Below, in pieces: positions 8,907 through 18,095 of a DNA stretch of 64,000 bases. Made by a program: the position numbers and the translations under genes. The DNA is from Pedobacter sp014947265 (GTDB taxonomy: Bacteria; Bacteroidota; Bacteroidia; Sphingobacteriales; Sphingobacteriaceae): contig NZ_JADCNK010000006.1 in the NCBI RefSeq assembly GCF_014947265.1, forward strand, positions 124,001 to 188,000, read 5' to 3'. The notes under the pieces are model-generated. The model worked only from the letters and a program-made list of their open reading frames with translations. It was not told where the DNA came from and searched no databases. Position 1 is the first letter of the stretch; every line of letters begins with the position of its first letter.

Positions 8907-10274
8907 TTATTTCTCTTCCGCTACCGGAGCTTTCTCAATCGGTGTTGCGTAATTAGCAATACCGTAGTTTTGGCTCTGGCTTTTAACCGGTTCTTTAATG
9001 TGCCATTCAAATTCATCCCTGAAGTGACGAATTGCACTGGCCACTGGCCAGGCTGCTGCATCACCTAGCGGACAGATTGTATTTCCTTCAATTTTACGCT
9101 GAATATCCCACAATAAATCAACATCTTCCATGCTGCCATGACCATGTTCGATTTTGTGTAATACTTTTTCCATCCATCCGGTACCTTCACGACAAGGCGA
9201 ACATTGTCCACAGCTTTCGTGGTGATAAAAACGAGAAAAATTCCAGGTATTTCTAACAATACACTGATCTTCATCAAAAGCAATAAAACCGCCCGATCCC
9301 ATCATGGTACCAGTAGCAAACCCACCTTCAGATAATGATTCGTAACTCATTAAACGAGGTTCGCCGTTAGCATATTTTAAGGTTAAATTAGCAGGCAAAA
9401 TAGGCACAGATGATCCACCTGCAACCGTTGCCTTTAATCTTTTACCATTAGCGATACCACCACAATATTCATCAGAATAGATAAATTCTTCTACTGGTAA
9501 ACCTAATTCGATTTCGTAAACACCTGGTTTTACCAAATTACCAGATGCCGATATTAATTTTGTACCAGTACTTCTACCAATACCAATTTTAGCATATTCA
9601 TCACCACCATCATTGATAATCGGAACAACAGCAGCAATCGATTCAACATTATTCACCACAGTCGGACAACCATACAAACCTGCAATTGCCGGAAATGGTG
9701 GTTTAATACGTGGATTACCTCTTTTACCTTCAAGCGATTCTAACAAAGCAGTTTCTTCACCGCAAATGTAAGCGCCACCACCTGGCTGAACATATAATTC
9801 TAAATCGTAACCTGTTCCTAAAATATTTTTTCCCAACCATCCAGCAGCTTTAGCTTCAGCAATTGCTTTTTCTAAAATGCGGATCTGCGGCATCATTTCT
9901 CCGCGTACATAGATATAAGAAACCTTTGCACCTAATGCGAAACTCGAAACAATCATTCCCTCAATTAAAGCATGAGGGATGTAAGTCATTAAATAACGGT
10001 CTTTAAAAGTCCCTGGCTCAGACTCATCAGCATTACACACCAAATAACGTGCAACACCTTCAGGTTTAGCCAAAAAGCTCCATTTCATCCCCGTTGGGAA
10101 ACCCGCACCACCGCGACCGCGTAAGCCTGATTTTTTAACCTCTTCAACAATCTCTTCAGGTGTTAAAGTTTTCAGGGCTTTTTCCACAGCACGATACCCG
10201 CCTTTTTGGCGATAGACTTCAAGCGTGTTGATGCCTGGTACGTTTATATGCTCTAGTAGTAATTTACGGCTCAT
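8907..10274 (-). CDS. nuoF: NADH-quinone oxidoreductase subunit F (NADH/FMN-binding)
   Basis: NADH-oxidising subunit of complex I, 455 residues. Glycine-rich NADH/FMN motif GLRGRGGAGFPTGMKWSF lies near residue 50. A second FMN-binding stretch, GAGAYICGEETALLESLEG-like, is present as GGGAYICGEETALLESLEGK. The [4Fe-4S] N3 ligands are in ESCGQCSPCREG, with a further distal cysteine in NTICPLGDA. It accepts hydride from NADH and passes electrons via N3. It is separated from nuoG by the ORF6N gene and from nuoE by an 80-bp repeat-bearing spacer. Confidence 0.97.
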   Translation of the reverse strand: MSRKLLLEHINVPGINTLEVYRQKGGYRAVEKALKTLTPEEIVEEVKKSGLRGRGGAGFPTGMKWSFLAKPEGVARYLVCNADESEPGTFKDRYLMTYIPHALIEGMIVSSFALGAKVSYIYVRGEMMPQIRILEKAIAEAKAAGWLGKNILGTGYDLELYVQPGGGAYICGEETALLESLEGKRGNPRIKPPFPAIAGLYGCPTVVNNVESIAAVVPIINDGGDEYAKIGIGRSTGTKLISASGNLVKPGVYEIELGLPVEEFIYSDEYCGGIANGKRLKATVAGGSSVPILPANLTLKYANGEPRLMSYESLSEGGFATGTMMGSGGFIAFDEDQCIVRNTWNFSRFYHHESCGQCSPCREGTGWMEKVLHKIEHGHGSMEDVDLLWDIQRKIEGNTICPLGDAAAWPVASAIRHFRDEFEWHIKEPVKSQSQNYGIANYATPIEKAPVAEEK

Positions 10275-10354
10275 TATTTATAGATATGAGATGTGAGATA
10301 TGAGATTTTAGACCAATTGCCTATTCTCATATCTCATATCTAGTTTCTCAAATC
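10275..10354. repeat. nuoE-nuoF spacer: ATATGAGAT tandem/inverted repeat
   Basis: The left part (10282-10306) repeats the unit ATATGAGAT or close variants. The right part (10325-10354) carries the complement (CTCATATCTCATATCTAG), so the RNA could fold into a long imperfect hairpin. It has the same architecture as repeats at 13259-13347, 26567-26628, 34491-34612, 36238-36334, 42693-42785 and 43901-43966, although the repeated words differ. Confidence 0.7.
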
Positions 10355-10867
10355 TTATTTATTTTTCAAATCTTCAATCAATTTATCTACACTTGCTTCA
10401 GTCAGGTTTTCGTAGAAAGTATATTCCGGGCTTATTTGCAACACCGGTCCGTAACCGCAGGCAGCTAAACATTCAACTCCTCTAAAGCTGAATAAACCAT
10501 CGGCAGTAACTTCACCTTCTTTAACACCTAACTTGTTTTCCAGGTGGCTTAATATTTTTTCGGCACCAACCAGGCAACAAGGGCCAGTACGGCAAACTTC
10601 TAAAGCATATTTACCTTGTGGTTTTAAAAAGTACATGGTATAAAATGTGGCCACTTCATAAACTTCAATGGGCTGAATATTTAAATATTCGGCAACTTTA
10701 TCCATAGCCGATGTTGGTACCCAAAGGTATTCAGCCTGTACCAGGTGCAAAAGTGGCAACAATGCTGATTTGCTTTTATCTGCCGGATAACGGCCTTTAA
10801 CTTCATCAAATTTGGCCAGCAATTCTGATGAAAACACTACAGGTGTTTGTTCTTCTACTTTAAGCAT
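10355..10867 (-). CDS. nuoE: NADH-quinone oxidoreductase subunit E ([2Fe-2S])
   Basis: Thioredoxin-like subunit holding cluster N1a of complex I, 170 residues. The four cysteine ligands are in the two family motifs CRTGPCC and CLAACGYGP, and the segment EVYEVATFYTMYFLKP is the usual NuoE helix. The first codons overlap the 3' end of nuoD by 8 bases, suggesting coupled translation. Confidence 0.96.
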   Translation of the reverse strand: MLKVEEQTPVVFSSELLAKFDEVKGRYPADKSKSALLPLLHLVQAEYLWVPTSAMDKVAEYLNIQPIEVYEVATFYTMYFLKPQGKYALEVCRTGPCCLVGAEKILSHLENKLGVKEGEVTADGLFSFRGVECLAACGYGPVLQISPEYTFYENLTEASVDKLIEDLKNK

Positions 10868-12074
10868 CTAATTCTCCTGCAATAATATTCATACTACTCA
10901 TGTTGATAATGGCATCAGACAACAACATGCCCTCGCTCATTGGTGCAAACATCTGGTAGTTTATAAAACTTGGTCTGCGGAAGTGTAAACGATATGGTGT
11001 ACGTCCTCCATCATTAATGAGATAGAAACCTAATTCTCCATTTCCGCCTTCTACAGCGTGATAAACTTCTGCTTTTGGGGCATCAATCTCACCCATCACA
11101 ATTTTGAAGTGATAGATTAATGCTTCCATATTGTTGTAAACTTCTTGTTTTGGAGGAAGGTAAAATTCAGGAACATCGGCATGGAAAATACCTTTTGGTT
11201 CTGTTTTTAACTTCACAAGCGCTTGTTCGATAATGCGGACACTTTGCCACATTTCTTCGTTACGCACTAAATACCTGTCATAAATATCGCCGCTTGTGCC
11301 TACAGGAACCTCAAAATCGAAATCCTGATAGGAAGAATATGGATCGCTTACACGCACATCATAATCTACACCAGTCGCACGTAAAAGTGGGCCAGTCCAA
11401 CTATATTCTAAAGCGGTTTCTTTAGTTACTTCTGCAACACCAGCCGTTCTGTCAATAAAAATACGGTTACGTGTTAACAGATTTTCGAACTCTTTTAACG
11501 CCTTAGGGAATTCTTTTAAAAACTTATCGATTTTAGCAAAGGCAATATCATTGAAATCTCTTTCGAAACCACCAATACGACCAATATTTGTTGTTAAACG
11601 TGCGCCACAAACTTCTTCAAAGATTTCGTAAATGTGCTCACGGAACTGAAAAAGATATAAGAAAGTGGTGGTTGCTCCGGTATCCTGACCAATAATCGTG
11701 TTACAGATAATGTGATCGGCAATACGCGAAAGCTCCATAATGATCACCCGAAGATAATCTACACGTTTCGGCATTTGAATATTTAACAACTTCTCAACCG
11801 TCATGTGCCATCCCATATTATTAATAGGTGACGAGCAATAGTTTAAACGGTCGGTAAGCGGTGTAATTTGATAAAATGGGCGATGCTCGGCAATCTTTTC
11901 GAAAGCACGGTGAATGTAACCGATGGTAGAAACGCCGCTTACAATACGTTCACCATCTAATTGTAAAACGTTTTGAAAAACGCCGTGTGTTGCAGGGTGT
12001 GTTGGACCTAAGTTTAGGGTTACCAGCTCACTTTGCGGGTCGTTATCTGTAAATACCGGATGGTTATGATTCAT
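10860..12074 (-). CDS. nuoD: NADH-quinone oxidoreductase subunit D
   Basis: Quinone-binding 49-kDa-type subunit of complex I, 404 residues, encoded separately from nuoC. Family landmarks are LNLGPTHPATHGVFQNVLQLDGE with the quinone-pocket histidines near the N-terminus, DRLNYCSSPINNMGW, the GTSGDIYDRYLVRN stretch and the C-terminal PSFINYQMFAPMSEGMLLSD. It evolved from the large subunit of NiFe hydrogenase and lacks the metal-binding cysteines, as expected. It lies 3 bp after nuoC. Confidence 0.97.
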   Translation of the reverse strand: MNHNHPVFTDNDPQSELVTLNLGPTHPATHGVFQNVLQLDGERIVSGVSTIGYIHRAFEKIAEHRPFYQITPLTDRLNYCSSPINNMGWHMTVEKLLNIQMPKRVDYLRVIIMELSRIADHIICNTIIGQDTGATTTFLYLFQFREHIYEIFEEVCGARLTTNIGRIGGFERDFNDIAFAKIDKFLKEFPKALKEFENLLTRNRIFIDRTAGVAEVTKETALEYSWTGPLLRATGVDYDVRVSDPYSSYQDFDFEVPVGTSGDIYDRYLVRNEEMWQSVRIIEQALVKLKTEPKGIFHADVPEFYLPPKQEVYNNMEALIYHFKIVMGEIDAPKAEVYHAVEGGNGELGFYLINDGGRTPYRLHFRRPSFINYQMFAPMSEGMLLSDAIINMSSMNIIAGELDA

Positions 12075-12077
12075 AGT

Positions 12078-12578
12078 TTACCTTCCAAAAAATTCGTCTT
12101 TTTTATCTACTCTGTTCGGATCTTCCAATGGATATTGCTTCAACATCGGGTGAACACCTAAATCATCCATATTTAAAATACGGCGTAAATCCGGGTGACC
12201 TTCAAATTTAACTCCGAACAGATCGTAAGTTTCGCGTTCCATCCAGTTGGCACCTTTCCAAACGGTTGTCGCTGTAGGGATAGTTGGATTTTGCTCTGAA
12301 ATGAAAACCTTAATCCTAACCCTGACTTTCTCTACCATGTTATGCAGATGGTAAACAACAGCAATACCGTGGTCTTTACCTGGATAGTGAACTGCTGTAA
12401 TATCAGTAAGGAAATTGAATTTTAATTCTTCTTTAAGATGCAAAAGCACATTGATGATCACATCTTTATAAGTTACAAAGGTTAGTAAGCCATAAGGCTC
12501 AGAAACGGCAGTAACTTTTTCGCCAAACTTTTCAGTCAGCTTAACGTGGATATCGTTATTTAGTGTCGTTTCTTCCAT
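12078..12578 (-). CDS. nuoC: NADH-quinone oxidoreductase subunit C
   Basis: 30-kDa-type structural subunit of the complex I Q-module, 166 residues. The signature WKGANWMERETYDLFGVKFEGHPDLRRIL is present near the C-terminus, ending with the usual YPLEDPNR. It overlaps nuoB by one base at 12578 and precedes nuoD. Confidence 0.95.
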   Translation of the reverse strand: MEETTLNNDIHVKLTEKFGEKVTAVSEPYGLLTFVTYKDVIINVLLHLKEELKFNFLTDITAVHYPGKDHGIAVVYHLHNMVEKVRVRIKVFISEQNPTIPTATTVWKGANWMERETYDLFGVKFEGHPDLRRILNMDDLGVHPMLKQYPLEDPNRVDKKDEFFGR

Positions 12579-13120
12579 TATTTAATGCCGTATTGACCTA
12601 AAAGTTCTTTGTAATAATCAGAATTTCTTCGTCTGCCCGATTCGCTTTTCACTAAATCCTGGATACGCTGAAAACCATCTAAAATAGCTTCAGGTCTTGG
12701 CGGGCAACCCGGAACGTAAACATCCACGGGGATAACCTCATCAATACCTTGCAATACGGAATAAGTATCGAAAATACCACCACTACTTGCGCAGGCGCCA
12801 ACCGCCATTACCCAACGTGGCTCTGCCATTTGGATATAAACCTGTTTTAATACAGGAGCCATCTTTTTAGCGATAGTACCCATAACCATTAAAACATCTG
12901 CCTGGCGTGGAGAAAAGCTTAAACGTTCAGCACCGAAACGACCTAAATCGTAATGAGAACCCATGGTTGCCATAAACTCAATTCCACAACAAGAAGTTGC
13001 GAAAGGTAATGGCCATAATGAATTTGAGCGGGCCAAACCAATCACTTTGTCAAGAGAAGTGGCAAAAAAGCCAGATCCTTCAATTCCTGGAGGCGCATCA
13101 ACTATATTAATTTCACTCAT
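12578..13120 (-). CDS. nuoB: NADH-quinone oxidoreductase subunit B ([4Fe-4S] N2)
   Basis: Terminal iron-sulfur subunit of complex I, carrying cluster N2 next to the quinone site. I take the ATG at 13120 (protein starts MSEINIVD, 180 residues); an in-frame TTG at 13132 is possible but less likely. The tandem cysteines C44 and C45 in CCGIEF, the cysteine in GACASSGG and that in PGCPPRPEA complete the ligand set. A 228-bp gap separates it from nuoA. Confidence 0.96.
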   Translation of the reverse strand: MSEINIVDAPPGIEGSGFFATSLDKVIGLARSNSLWPLPFATSCCGIEFMATMGSHYDLGRFGAERLSFSPRQADVLMVMGTIAKKMAPVLKQVYIQMAEPRWVMAVGACASSGGIFDTYSVLQGIDEVIPVDVYVPGCPPRPEAILDGFQRIQDLVKSESGRRRNSDYYKELLGQYGIK

Positions 13121-13132
13121 GTTTATAAACAA

Positions 13133-13346
13133 AAAACGCTCATCCCTACAGAATGAGCAACAAATTTACAATATTTTAAAGGCAAATAAACTAGCTTTAC
13201 TTGATTTAGAACCTTTCTAAATAAACAAAACCACCATAAGTTAGTGTAAGTGATACACATTTCAGTTTTCAGTTGGCAATTTTCAGTTTACAGTTTTAAA
13301 CCGAGAACTATTAACCGCCAATTGTAAACTGATAACTGTGAACTGA
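13133..13346. repeat. nuoA-nuoB spacer: CAGTTTTCAGTT tandem/inverted repeat
   Basis: 13259-13295 repeats CAGTTTTCAGTT/TTCAGTTTACAG words, and 13320-13347 carries their complement (AACTGATAACTGTGAACTG), giving a long imperfect hairpin within the nuo transcript. A closely related copy lies between the first tRNA-fMet and tRNA-Glu genes (43901-43966). The remainder of the gap is AT-rich with no gene seen. Confidence 0.65.
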
Positions 13347-13718
13347 CTAGTTCCAGTCTAAAACTTTTTTCTTGATTACGTAGATAAAACCAAGCAATAA
13401 CGTACCCATGAAAATGAACATTTCAATCATTCCATCCATCCGTAATGTACGGAAATTAACTGCCCATGGATACATAAAGATCACCTCTACATCGAACAGC
13501 ACAAATAATATGGCTACGACAAAATATTTGATAGAGAAAGGCTGACGGGCATTACCTACTGATTTTATACCCGCTTCAAAGGTTTCTAACTTATCACTCG
13601 TTTTGCGTTTTGGACCTAAAAAGTGAGTAGCAACCAATGTAGTTACCACAAACCCTAAAGCAACAATTACTTGAAATATAATTGGTAAAAAATCTATAGA
13701 GGAACTTTGCGCTTGCAT
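13347..13718 (-). CDS. nuoA: NADH-quinone oxidoreductase subunit A
   Basis: First gene of the complex I operon. Three-helix membrane subunit, 123 residues from the ATG at 13718 (starts MQAQSSSIDF); a longer version would need a TTG start inside the promoter. The conserved loop FEAGIKSVGNARQPFSIKYF and the acidic helix LFVLFDVEVIFMYPWAV are diagnostic. A promoter box (13737-13744) lies about 20 bp upstream, so the 5' leader is very short. Confidence 0.95.
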   Translation of the reverse strand: MQAQSSSIDFLPIIFQVIVALGFVVTTLVATHFLGPKRKTSDKLETFEAGIKSVGNARQPFSIKYFVVAILFVLFDVEVIFMYPWAVNFRTLRMDGMIEMFIFMGTLLLGFIYVIKKKVLDWN

Positions 13719-13736
13719 AATTATTATTTTGTGATG

Positions 13737-13768
13737 CAAAAGTAAAAGAAAAAGGCAGAGTAACCAAA
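13737..13768 (-). promoter_or_regulatory. Candidate nuo operon promoter (Bacteroidota sigma-A type)
   Basis: On the minus strand, TTTG (13765-13768) is followed after 20 bases by TACTTTTG (13737-13744), fitting the Bacteroidota TTTG-N18..21-TAnnTTTG consensus. The -33 element lies inside the terminator hairpin of the upstream TPR gene. Confidence 0.6.
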
Positions 13769-13779
13769 CTCTGCCTTTT
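13750..13779 (-). terminator. Rho-independent terminator after the TPR gene
   Basis: Perfect 12-bp stem (13750-13761 with 13768-13779) around a six-base loop, followed on the minus strand by a T-rich run. It lies about 20 bp downstream of the TPR gene stop and overlaps the predicted nuo promoter. Confidence 0.75.
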
Positions 13780-13800
13780 CTAAATTATTTAACTTTTTAA

Positions 13801-15522
13801 TTATTTGCCTTTACCTTTTGCTTTTGCAGCAGGTGCAGGAGATTGTAACTCTTTTAATCTAGCCGCAGCATAAGTGTCTGCAGGATCTAATGCCAAACTT
13901 TTAGTGAAAGCATCGATGGCCTTAGCTTTATCCTTATCTGAATACCAAGCTCCAATATTATTATAAGATTCTGATAAGTTAGTCTTATTTGCAGCTACTT
14001 CTTCAGGTTTTACCAGGCTAACATATTTTTCAAAGTACGGTATTCCGGTTCCTTTTGGATTAGCTTTGTCATCTACTAGATTTGCAATTCTTCCTCTTAC
14101 AAAGTATCCTAAAGCAAATTCTGGAGAAACTTTAGCTAAATGACTTAAAGCAGAGTCAGCCTCAACTAATGCAGCAGTATTAAACGGTTTTTTCTCTTTC
14201 TGAGCGATGTAAGCTTCGTAGAATCTAGTTTGACCTAGGTAATAGTAATTTGTTAATGACCCTTTTCCATTTGGATTGTACTTAATAGCCATTTGAAAAA
14301 GTTCAGCAGATTTACTATACTTCTTAGCCTTCATTAAAGACAAACCAGCTTCAGCCAAGGCATCTGCATTTGTTGAATCAATTTTTGCAGCCTCAATAAT
14401 ATTCATTACGGCTAAACTATCTTGTCCTGCTTGCAACTGAGATTTACCTAGATATAGATAATCATTACCCAAAATCTTAGATTTATCCTTTTCTTTAGCA
14501 AAGAATTCTGTCATATAAGTCAGGGCTTGAGGATAATTTTTATTCTCATAAGCCGCCCAACCTTTTAATCTTGAAACAACAATTCCTTTAGGATCATTTG
14601 CAGGAACCTGCAATGCAGTCGCTACTTGTTCTAAGGTTTTGAAATCTTTTGCATAAAATAAGAATTGAGCAAAACGCAATTGAGATTCCAAAGACTTATC
14701 TGTTAAATCCATGTACTTTTTATAATTCTCAATCGCTTTGGCTGCTTTTTCTTTATCTGTACCAAAGCTACTCCATTGTAAATATAACTCACCTAATTCG
14801 CGGTAAGCAGGGCCATAGTTTGCATCAGCAGCAATCACATCCTGTAATTCTTTTTCTCCCTCAGGAAAAGCCCTGGATTCTTTATACATTTTACCGATCT
14901 GCGTTTTAGCTCTTCTGTTGTTAGGATCAATATCACCTACACGCATGTATGGACCTAATGCCTCAGAATTTTTCTTTTGTAATGCATAGGCATCGCCTTG
15001 TGCAAGGAAAACTTCAGCATCTTTATCTTTAGAATCTAATTCGTCTGCTTTAGTAATGTTAGCTAAAGCATTAGTGAAATCAGGTTTCGATACATCGTCA
15101 CTTGGCTTATCCTGTGCTAAATAAGCTTTACCGATATACAAATAAGTTTTGTAATTCTTTTTATCAAGTTCAACAGCTTTGTCGAAGTTTGTTTTCGCAG
15201 AGGTTGGATTATTAGATAACATATCTGCTTCACCTAAACCAATTAAATTTAAATTGTTTTTAGGATCTGCGGTAATACCTTTGGTAAATACAGCTCTTGC
15301 AGAGTCGATATAACCGGTTTTTAAGTAAACCAATCCAAGATTGTAATAGTTCTCACCATCTGAAGCTTTTGAACTCACCAATGATTTAAGCATTGATGAT
15401 GCTTTTTGATACTGCTCCGCGTCGATGGCTTTTTTCGCGTCATTTAAATCTTGAGCAAAAACTGCAGAACCCATCAACACCAAACCTACATTTAAGGTTA
15501 TTGCTTTCTTTAAAATTTTCAT
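13801..15522 (-). CDS. Secreted tetratricopeptide repeat protein
   Basis: 573 residues. An N-terminal signal peptide (about 1-23, ending VFAQ) is followed by a long array of TPR units across the protein, for example YYNLGLVYLKTGYIDSARAVFTKGI and later YNNIGAWYSDKDKAKAIDAFTKSLALDP. The C-terminus is Ala/Lys rich. It is probably a periplasmic scaffold. It is the last gene of the exbB-exbD-exbD-tonB-(small)-pstS-like cluster, an arrangement I recognise from Bacteroidota, so a role in TonB-linked envelope function is inferred. A terminator follows it. Confidence 0.85.
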   Translation of the reverse strand: MKILKKAITLNVGLVLMGSAVFAQDLNDAKKAIDAEQYQKASSMLKSLVSSKASDGENYYNLGLVYLKTGYIDSARAVFTKGITADPKNNLNLIGLGEADMLSNNPTSAKTNFDKAVELDKKNYKTYLYIGKAYLAQDKPSDDVSKPDFTNALANITKADELDSKDKDAEVFLAQGDAYALQKKNSEALGPYMRVGDIDPNNRRAKTQIGKMYKESRAFPEGEKELQDVIAADANYGPAYRELGELYLQWSSFGTDKEKAAKAIENYKKYMDLTDKSLESQLRFAQFLFYAKDFKTLEQVATALQVPANDPKGIVVSRLKGWAAYENKNYPQALTYMTEFFAKEKDKSKILGNDYLYLGKSQLQAGQDSLAVMNIIEAAKIDSTNADALAEAGLSLMKAKKYSKSAELFQMAIKYNPNGKGSLTNYYYLGQTRFYEAYIAQKEKKPFNTAALVEADSALSHLAKVSPEFALGYFVRGRIANLVDDKANPKGTGIPYFEKYVSLVKPEEVAANKTNLSESYNNIGAWYSDKDKAKAIDAFTKSLALDPADTYAAARLKELQSPAPAAKAKGKGK

Positions 15523-15600
15523 CGGATATTCTGTTTTTTATTTAATAAAAATGAAGTGTCTCTTTAGATTTACTTCGTGGTTCAATTTATAAATTTTAAT

Positions 15601-16506
15601 TTAATTTCCTTTAGTCAGGTTAATTTGTCTTGGCATTAACTTATGTGGGCCAAGTCCAGATTTAAGTACAATCAGTTGTCCCCTCTGACTTCTTAACCAT
15701 GTTGCAAATCCTGTGCCTAAACCATCTCTTCCTTCGCAATCTATAATATTTATATTTCTTAAGAAAGGATAAACGCCGTTAATCAAGTTATCTTGAGTTG
15801 GTTTATAGAACTGATCATCTCCTACCTTTCCCTTTACATTCTTTACACCCAATACTTTTATCTTAGAAAGGTATTCGCTCATCTCTGTATCTTTTCCCGT
15901 GATCCAATTCACGCCCAAAATACCAATAAATTTTTTATCTTCAGCAATAAGTTTAATTACTTCTTTGCTGGAATTTTTTGAGTAAACACCCGTAGCTGGA
16001 AACTGGCTGATATGGGCCAACTCCTTAAAATACTGAAAGGTGCTAGAATAGGCGTTATCAAAGACCAGTTTTTTATCTGACTTCTTCCCTTGTAAGATAT
16101 CAATCACCTCATTAACGTTAATTGTACTATCGATATTGCCCTGATTTGTAATTAAAGCAATACCATCAATAGCAAAACGTGAAGAGTTGATCTTAATATT
16201 ACGTTGATTATAATACTTCTCTTCTGCTTTAGTTAATAACCTTGGTAAAACAATTACCCTTACGCTATCATTCAGGAATGAAGGTAATAATTTTTCTTCA
16301 GGTTTAACTGTAGCCTCAAATTTTGCATCCGGGTAATCTAAACCAAAAATATCGATCTGATCTTGAACTATTGGTCCAACACTTTCATCAACCAATATTT
16401 TTAAGGTACCACTTGTTCTGGTTTCTTTAACTGCATCTGCCTTGTTTTTACGTTTGCAGGATACGAGTAAAGTTAGTACACAAAATATTAAAAGGAAATT
16501 TTTCAT
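15601..16506 (-). CDS. PstS-like substrate-binding lipoprotein
   Basis: 301 residues. It starts with a lipoprotein signal whose lipobox is LLVSC (C17). The body (GTLKILVDESVGPIVQDQIDIFGLDYPDAKF, then NVNEVIDILQGKK and a C-terminal RSQRGQLIVLKSGLGP) resembles the phosphate-binding-protein-like solute-binding fold (PBP-like, PstS superfamily). No ABC transporter genes lie nearby. Instead it is embedded in the TonB/ExbB/ExbD cluster, so binding of phosphate is not assured. It follows a small membrane-protein gene. Confidence 0.8.
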   Translation of the reverse strand: MKNFLLIFCVLTLLVSCKRKNKADAVKETRTSGTLKILVDESVGPIVQDQIDIFGLDYPDAKFEATVKPEEKLLPSFLNDSVRVIVLPRLLTKAEEKYYNQRNIKINSSRFAIDGIALITNQGNIDSTINVNEVIDILQGKKSDKKLVFDNAYSSTFQYFKELAHISQFPATGVYSKNSSKEVIKLIAEDKKFIGILGVNWITGKDTEMSEYLSKIKVLGVKNVKGKVGDDQFYKPTQDNLINGVYPFLRNINIIDCEGRDGLGTGFATWLRSQRGQLIVLKSGLGPHKLMPRQINLTKGN

Positions 16507-16515
16507 TCAAAATGA

Positions 16516-16743
16516 TTAATCGCGCCTACCAAGGCTTAAAAGTCTTACAAAAGCATAAATAATTAAGAAGATACCGATTGCGATACGACCCCATTCCGGA
16601 ATAGTGCTTAAACGAAGTGCAATAGGTTCATAAAATATGAACGCCAAACCCAATACCACGTAAAACACAAACATGATAAGGCCTAAAATGAGCAAAAACC
16701 GCTGTTTAGGCGATTTTTGCTTAAAAATATCAAAATTTAACAT
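16516..16743 (-). CDS. Small two-helix membrane protein
   Basis: 75 residues with two predicted transmembrane helices (about 15-38 and 50-68) and basic ends. I do not recognise a named family. It sits 6 bp after the tonB stop and 9 bp before the PstS-like gene on the same strand, and so is probably an accessory component of this membrane cluster. The reading frame, tight spacing and hydropathy support a real gene. Confidence 0.75.
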   Translation of the reverse strand: MLNFDIFKQKSPKQRFLLILGLIMFVFYVVLGLAFIFYEPIALRLSTIPEWGRIAIGIFLIIYAFVRLLSLGRRD

Positions 16744-16749
16744 CTACTA

Positions 16750-17568
16750 TTAGTTCAATGTAAAGTTAACGTTGATGTTGTATTTTACCCTTACAGGCTT
16801 ACCGTTTTGAATACCTGGGTTCCAACGTGGACTCGCTTTTAATACACGAATGGCTTCTTCATCAGTTCCACTACCTAAACCGCGGGTAACTGTGATATCT
16901 GTTAATTTACCATCTTTTTCAACAACGAAAGATAAAAACACTTTACCTTGTACGTTGTTCTCCTGTGCCATTGGCGGGTATTTTATTGCTTTACCTAAGT
17001 AGCCATAAAATTTAGCAATACCTCCTGGGAATTCTGGTTGTTTCTCGATACTAACAAAGTCATAAACTTTGTTGTCATCAACCGCAACTGCAGCTTCTCT
17101 TTTTGGTCCTTCACCTACTGGTTCAGCGATAACAATATCAGCTGTTGGATCACCTTTGATATCTCTCTGGCCTGGATCAGCTTCTTTCAATTTTTCAACT
17201 GTAGGTGGTTCATCACGAACCTCGATATCCGGTTTTACAATTGGAGGTGGCATTTTCACCTGGTCAATCTTTGGTGGAGGTGGCTCTACCGGTGGCGGTG
17301 GAGGTGTTTCCGGGTTTACCGGTGGTGGTGGAGCTAAAATTACTTCCTGTGCTTTTACCTGATCTTCCTGTTGATCCATTGAACCTTTAATCAGGCTATA
17401 GATTTTTGGAGAGAAAAATAATACAAGGAAGATAATAGATCCAATAATTAAGGCTTTGGTGGTATTTGCACCATTACTTTTACGCAATTGGTACGCACCA
17501 TAGTTTTTGTTTTTATCTGCAAAAACCACTTCAAGCCATTCTTTTCTGAATATATCTAACTTCGACAT
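16750..17568 (-). CDS. tonB: TonB family energy transducer
   Basis: 272 residues. An N-terminal cytoplasmic stretch with the motif NYGAYQLRKSNG is followed by one transmembrane helix (about 36-56), a proline-rich periplasmic spacer (about 79-120) and a C-terminal TonB domain (about 195-272; GKVFLSFVVEKDGKLTDITV ... RWNPGIQNGKPVRVKYN). It transmits the ExbB/ExbD proton-motive force to outer-membrane receptors. It follows exbD by 17 bp. Confidence 0.93.
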   Translation of the reverse strand: MSKLDIFRKEWLEVVFADKNKNYGAYQLRKSNGANTTKALIIGSIIFLVLFFSPKIYSLIKGSMDQQEDQVKAQEVILAPPPPVNPETPPPPPVEPPPPKIDQVKMPPPIVKPDIEVRDEPPTVEKLKEADPGQRDIKGDPTADIVIAEPVGEGPKREAAVAVDDNKVYDFVSIEKQPEFPGGIAKFYGYLGKAIKYPPMAQENNVQGKVFLSFVVEKDGKLTDITVTRGLGSGTDEEAIRVLKASPRWNPGIQNGKPVRVKYNINVNFTLN

Positions 17569-17585
17569 AAAATTGGTTTTACTGA

Positions 17586-18092
17586 TTATAAAATTCCTTT
17601 TTCTTTCATGAACTGCTTCTCATTGTCAAGGATGTTATCATCGTCGATCTGACGAACCTTAACTTTAAGAATTTCCAACTCATCCATCATATCTACAAAG
17701 TTTTGGAATGTAGAACCTGATGTTGGTTTTACCAGTACAACAAAGTCTCCAGCAACGCCTGAGGCATCAGCTGCTTTTCTATTTTTAACAATAGCATCTT
17801 CGATTTGTGAACCAGATTCTATAGTTGGTGCACTTTCGCCAGCTACTCCCATGTACCATGCTACTTTATTGCTTTTACCTAATAAAATAGTCATTGTTTT
17901 ACTTGCTTTCAGTTCCAATCTGTTCTCAGGTAACTTTTCGTTTTTATCCGGCTTTGCAATATCCATCGCTTGTGGCGTAGAGATTACTGTTGTTAAGATA
18001 AAGAATGTTACCAAAAGAAACATTAGATCCACCATCGGAGTCATATCAACCCTTGGGGTGGCTTTCTTCCCGCCTGTGTTTAATTCTGCCAT
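17586..18092 (-). CDS. exbD: ExbD/TolR family protein (second copy)
   Basis: 168 residues. The N-terminal segment VDMTPMVDLMFLLVTFFIL is the single transmembrane helix with the conserved proton-carrying aspartate (VDLMF). The rest is the periplasmic domain. It is 3 bp downstream of another exbD-type gene of 204 residues; two diverged exbD copies are usual in this cluster type. With ExbB it forms the proton channel that energises TonB. Confidence 0.92.
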   Translation of the reverse strand: MAELNTGGKKATPRVDMTPMVDLMFLLVTFFILTTVISTPQAMDIAKPDKNEKLPENRLELKASKTMTILLGKSNKVAWYMGVAGESAPTIESGSQIEDAIVKNRKAADASGVAGDFVVLVKPTSGSTFQNFVDMMDELEILKVKVRQIDDDNILDNEKQFMKEKGIL

Positions 18093-18095
18093 TTC

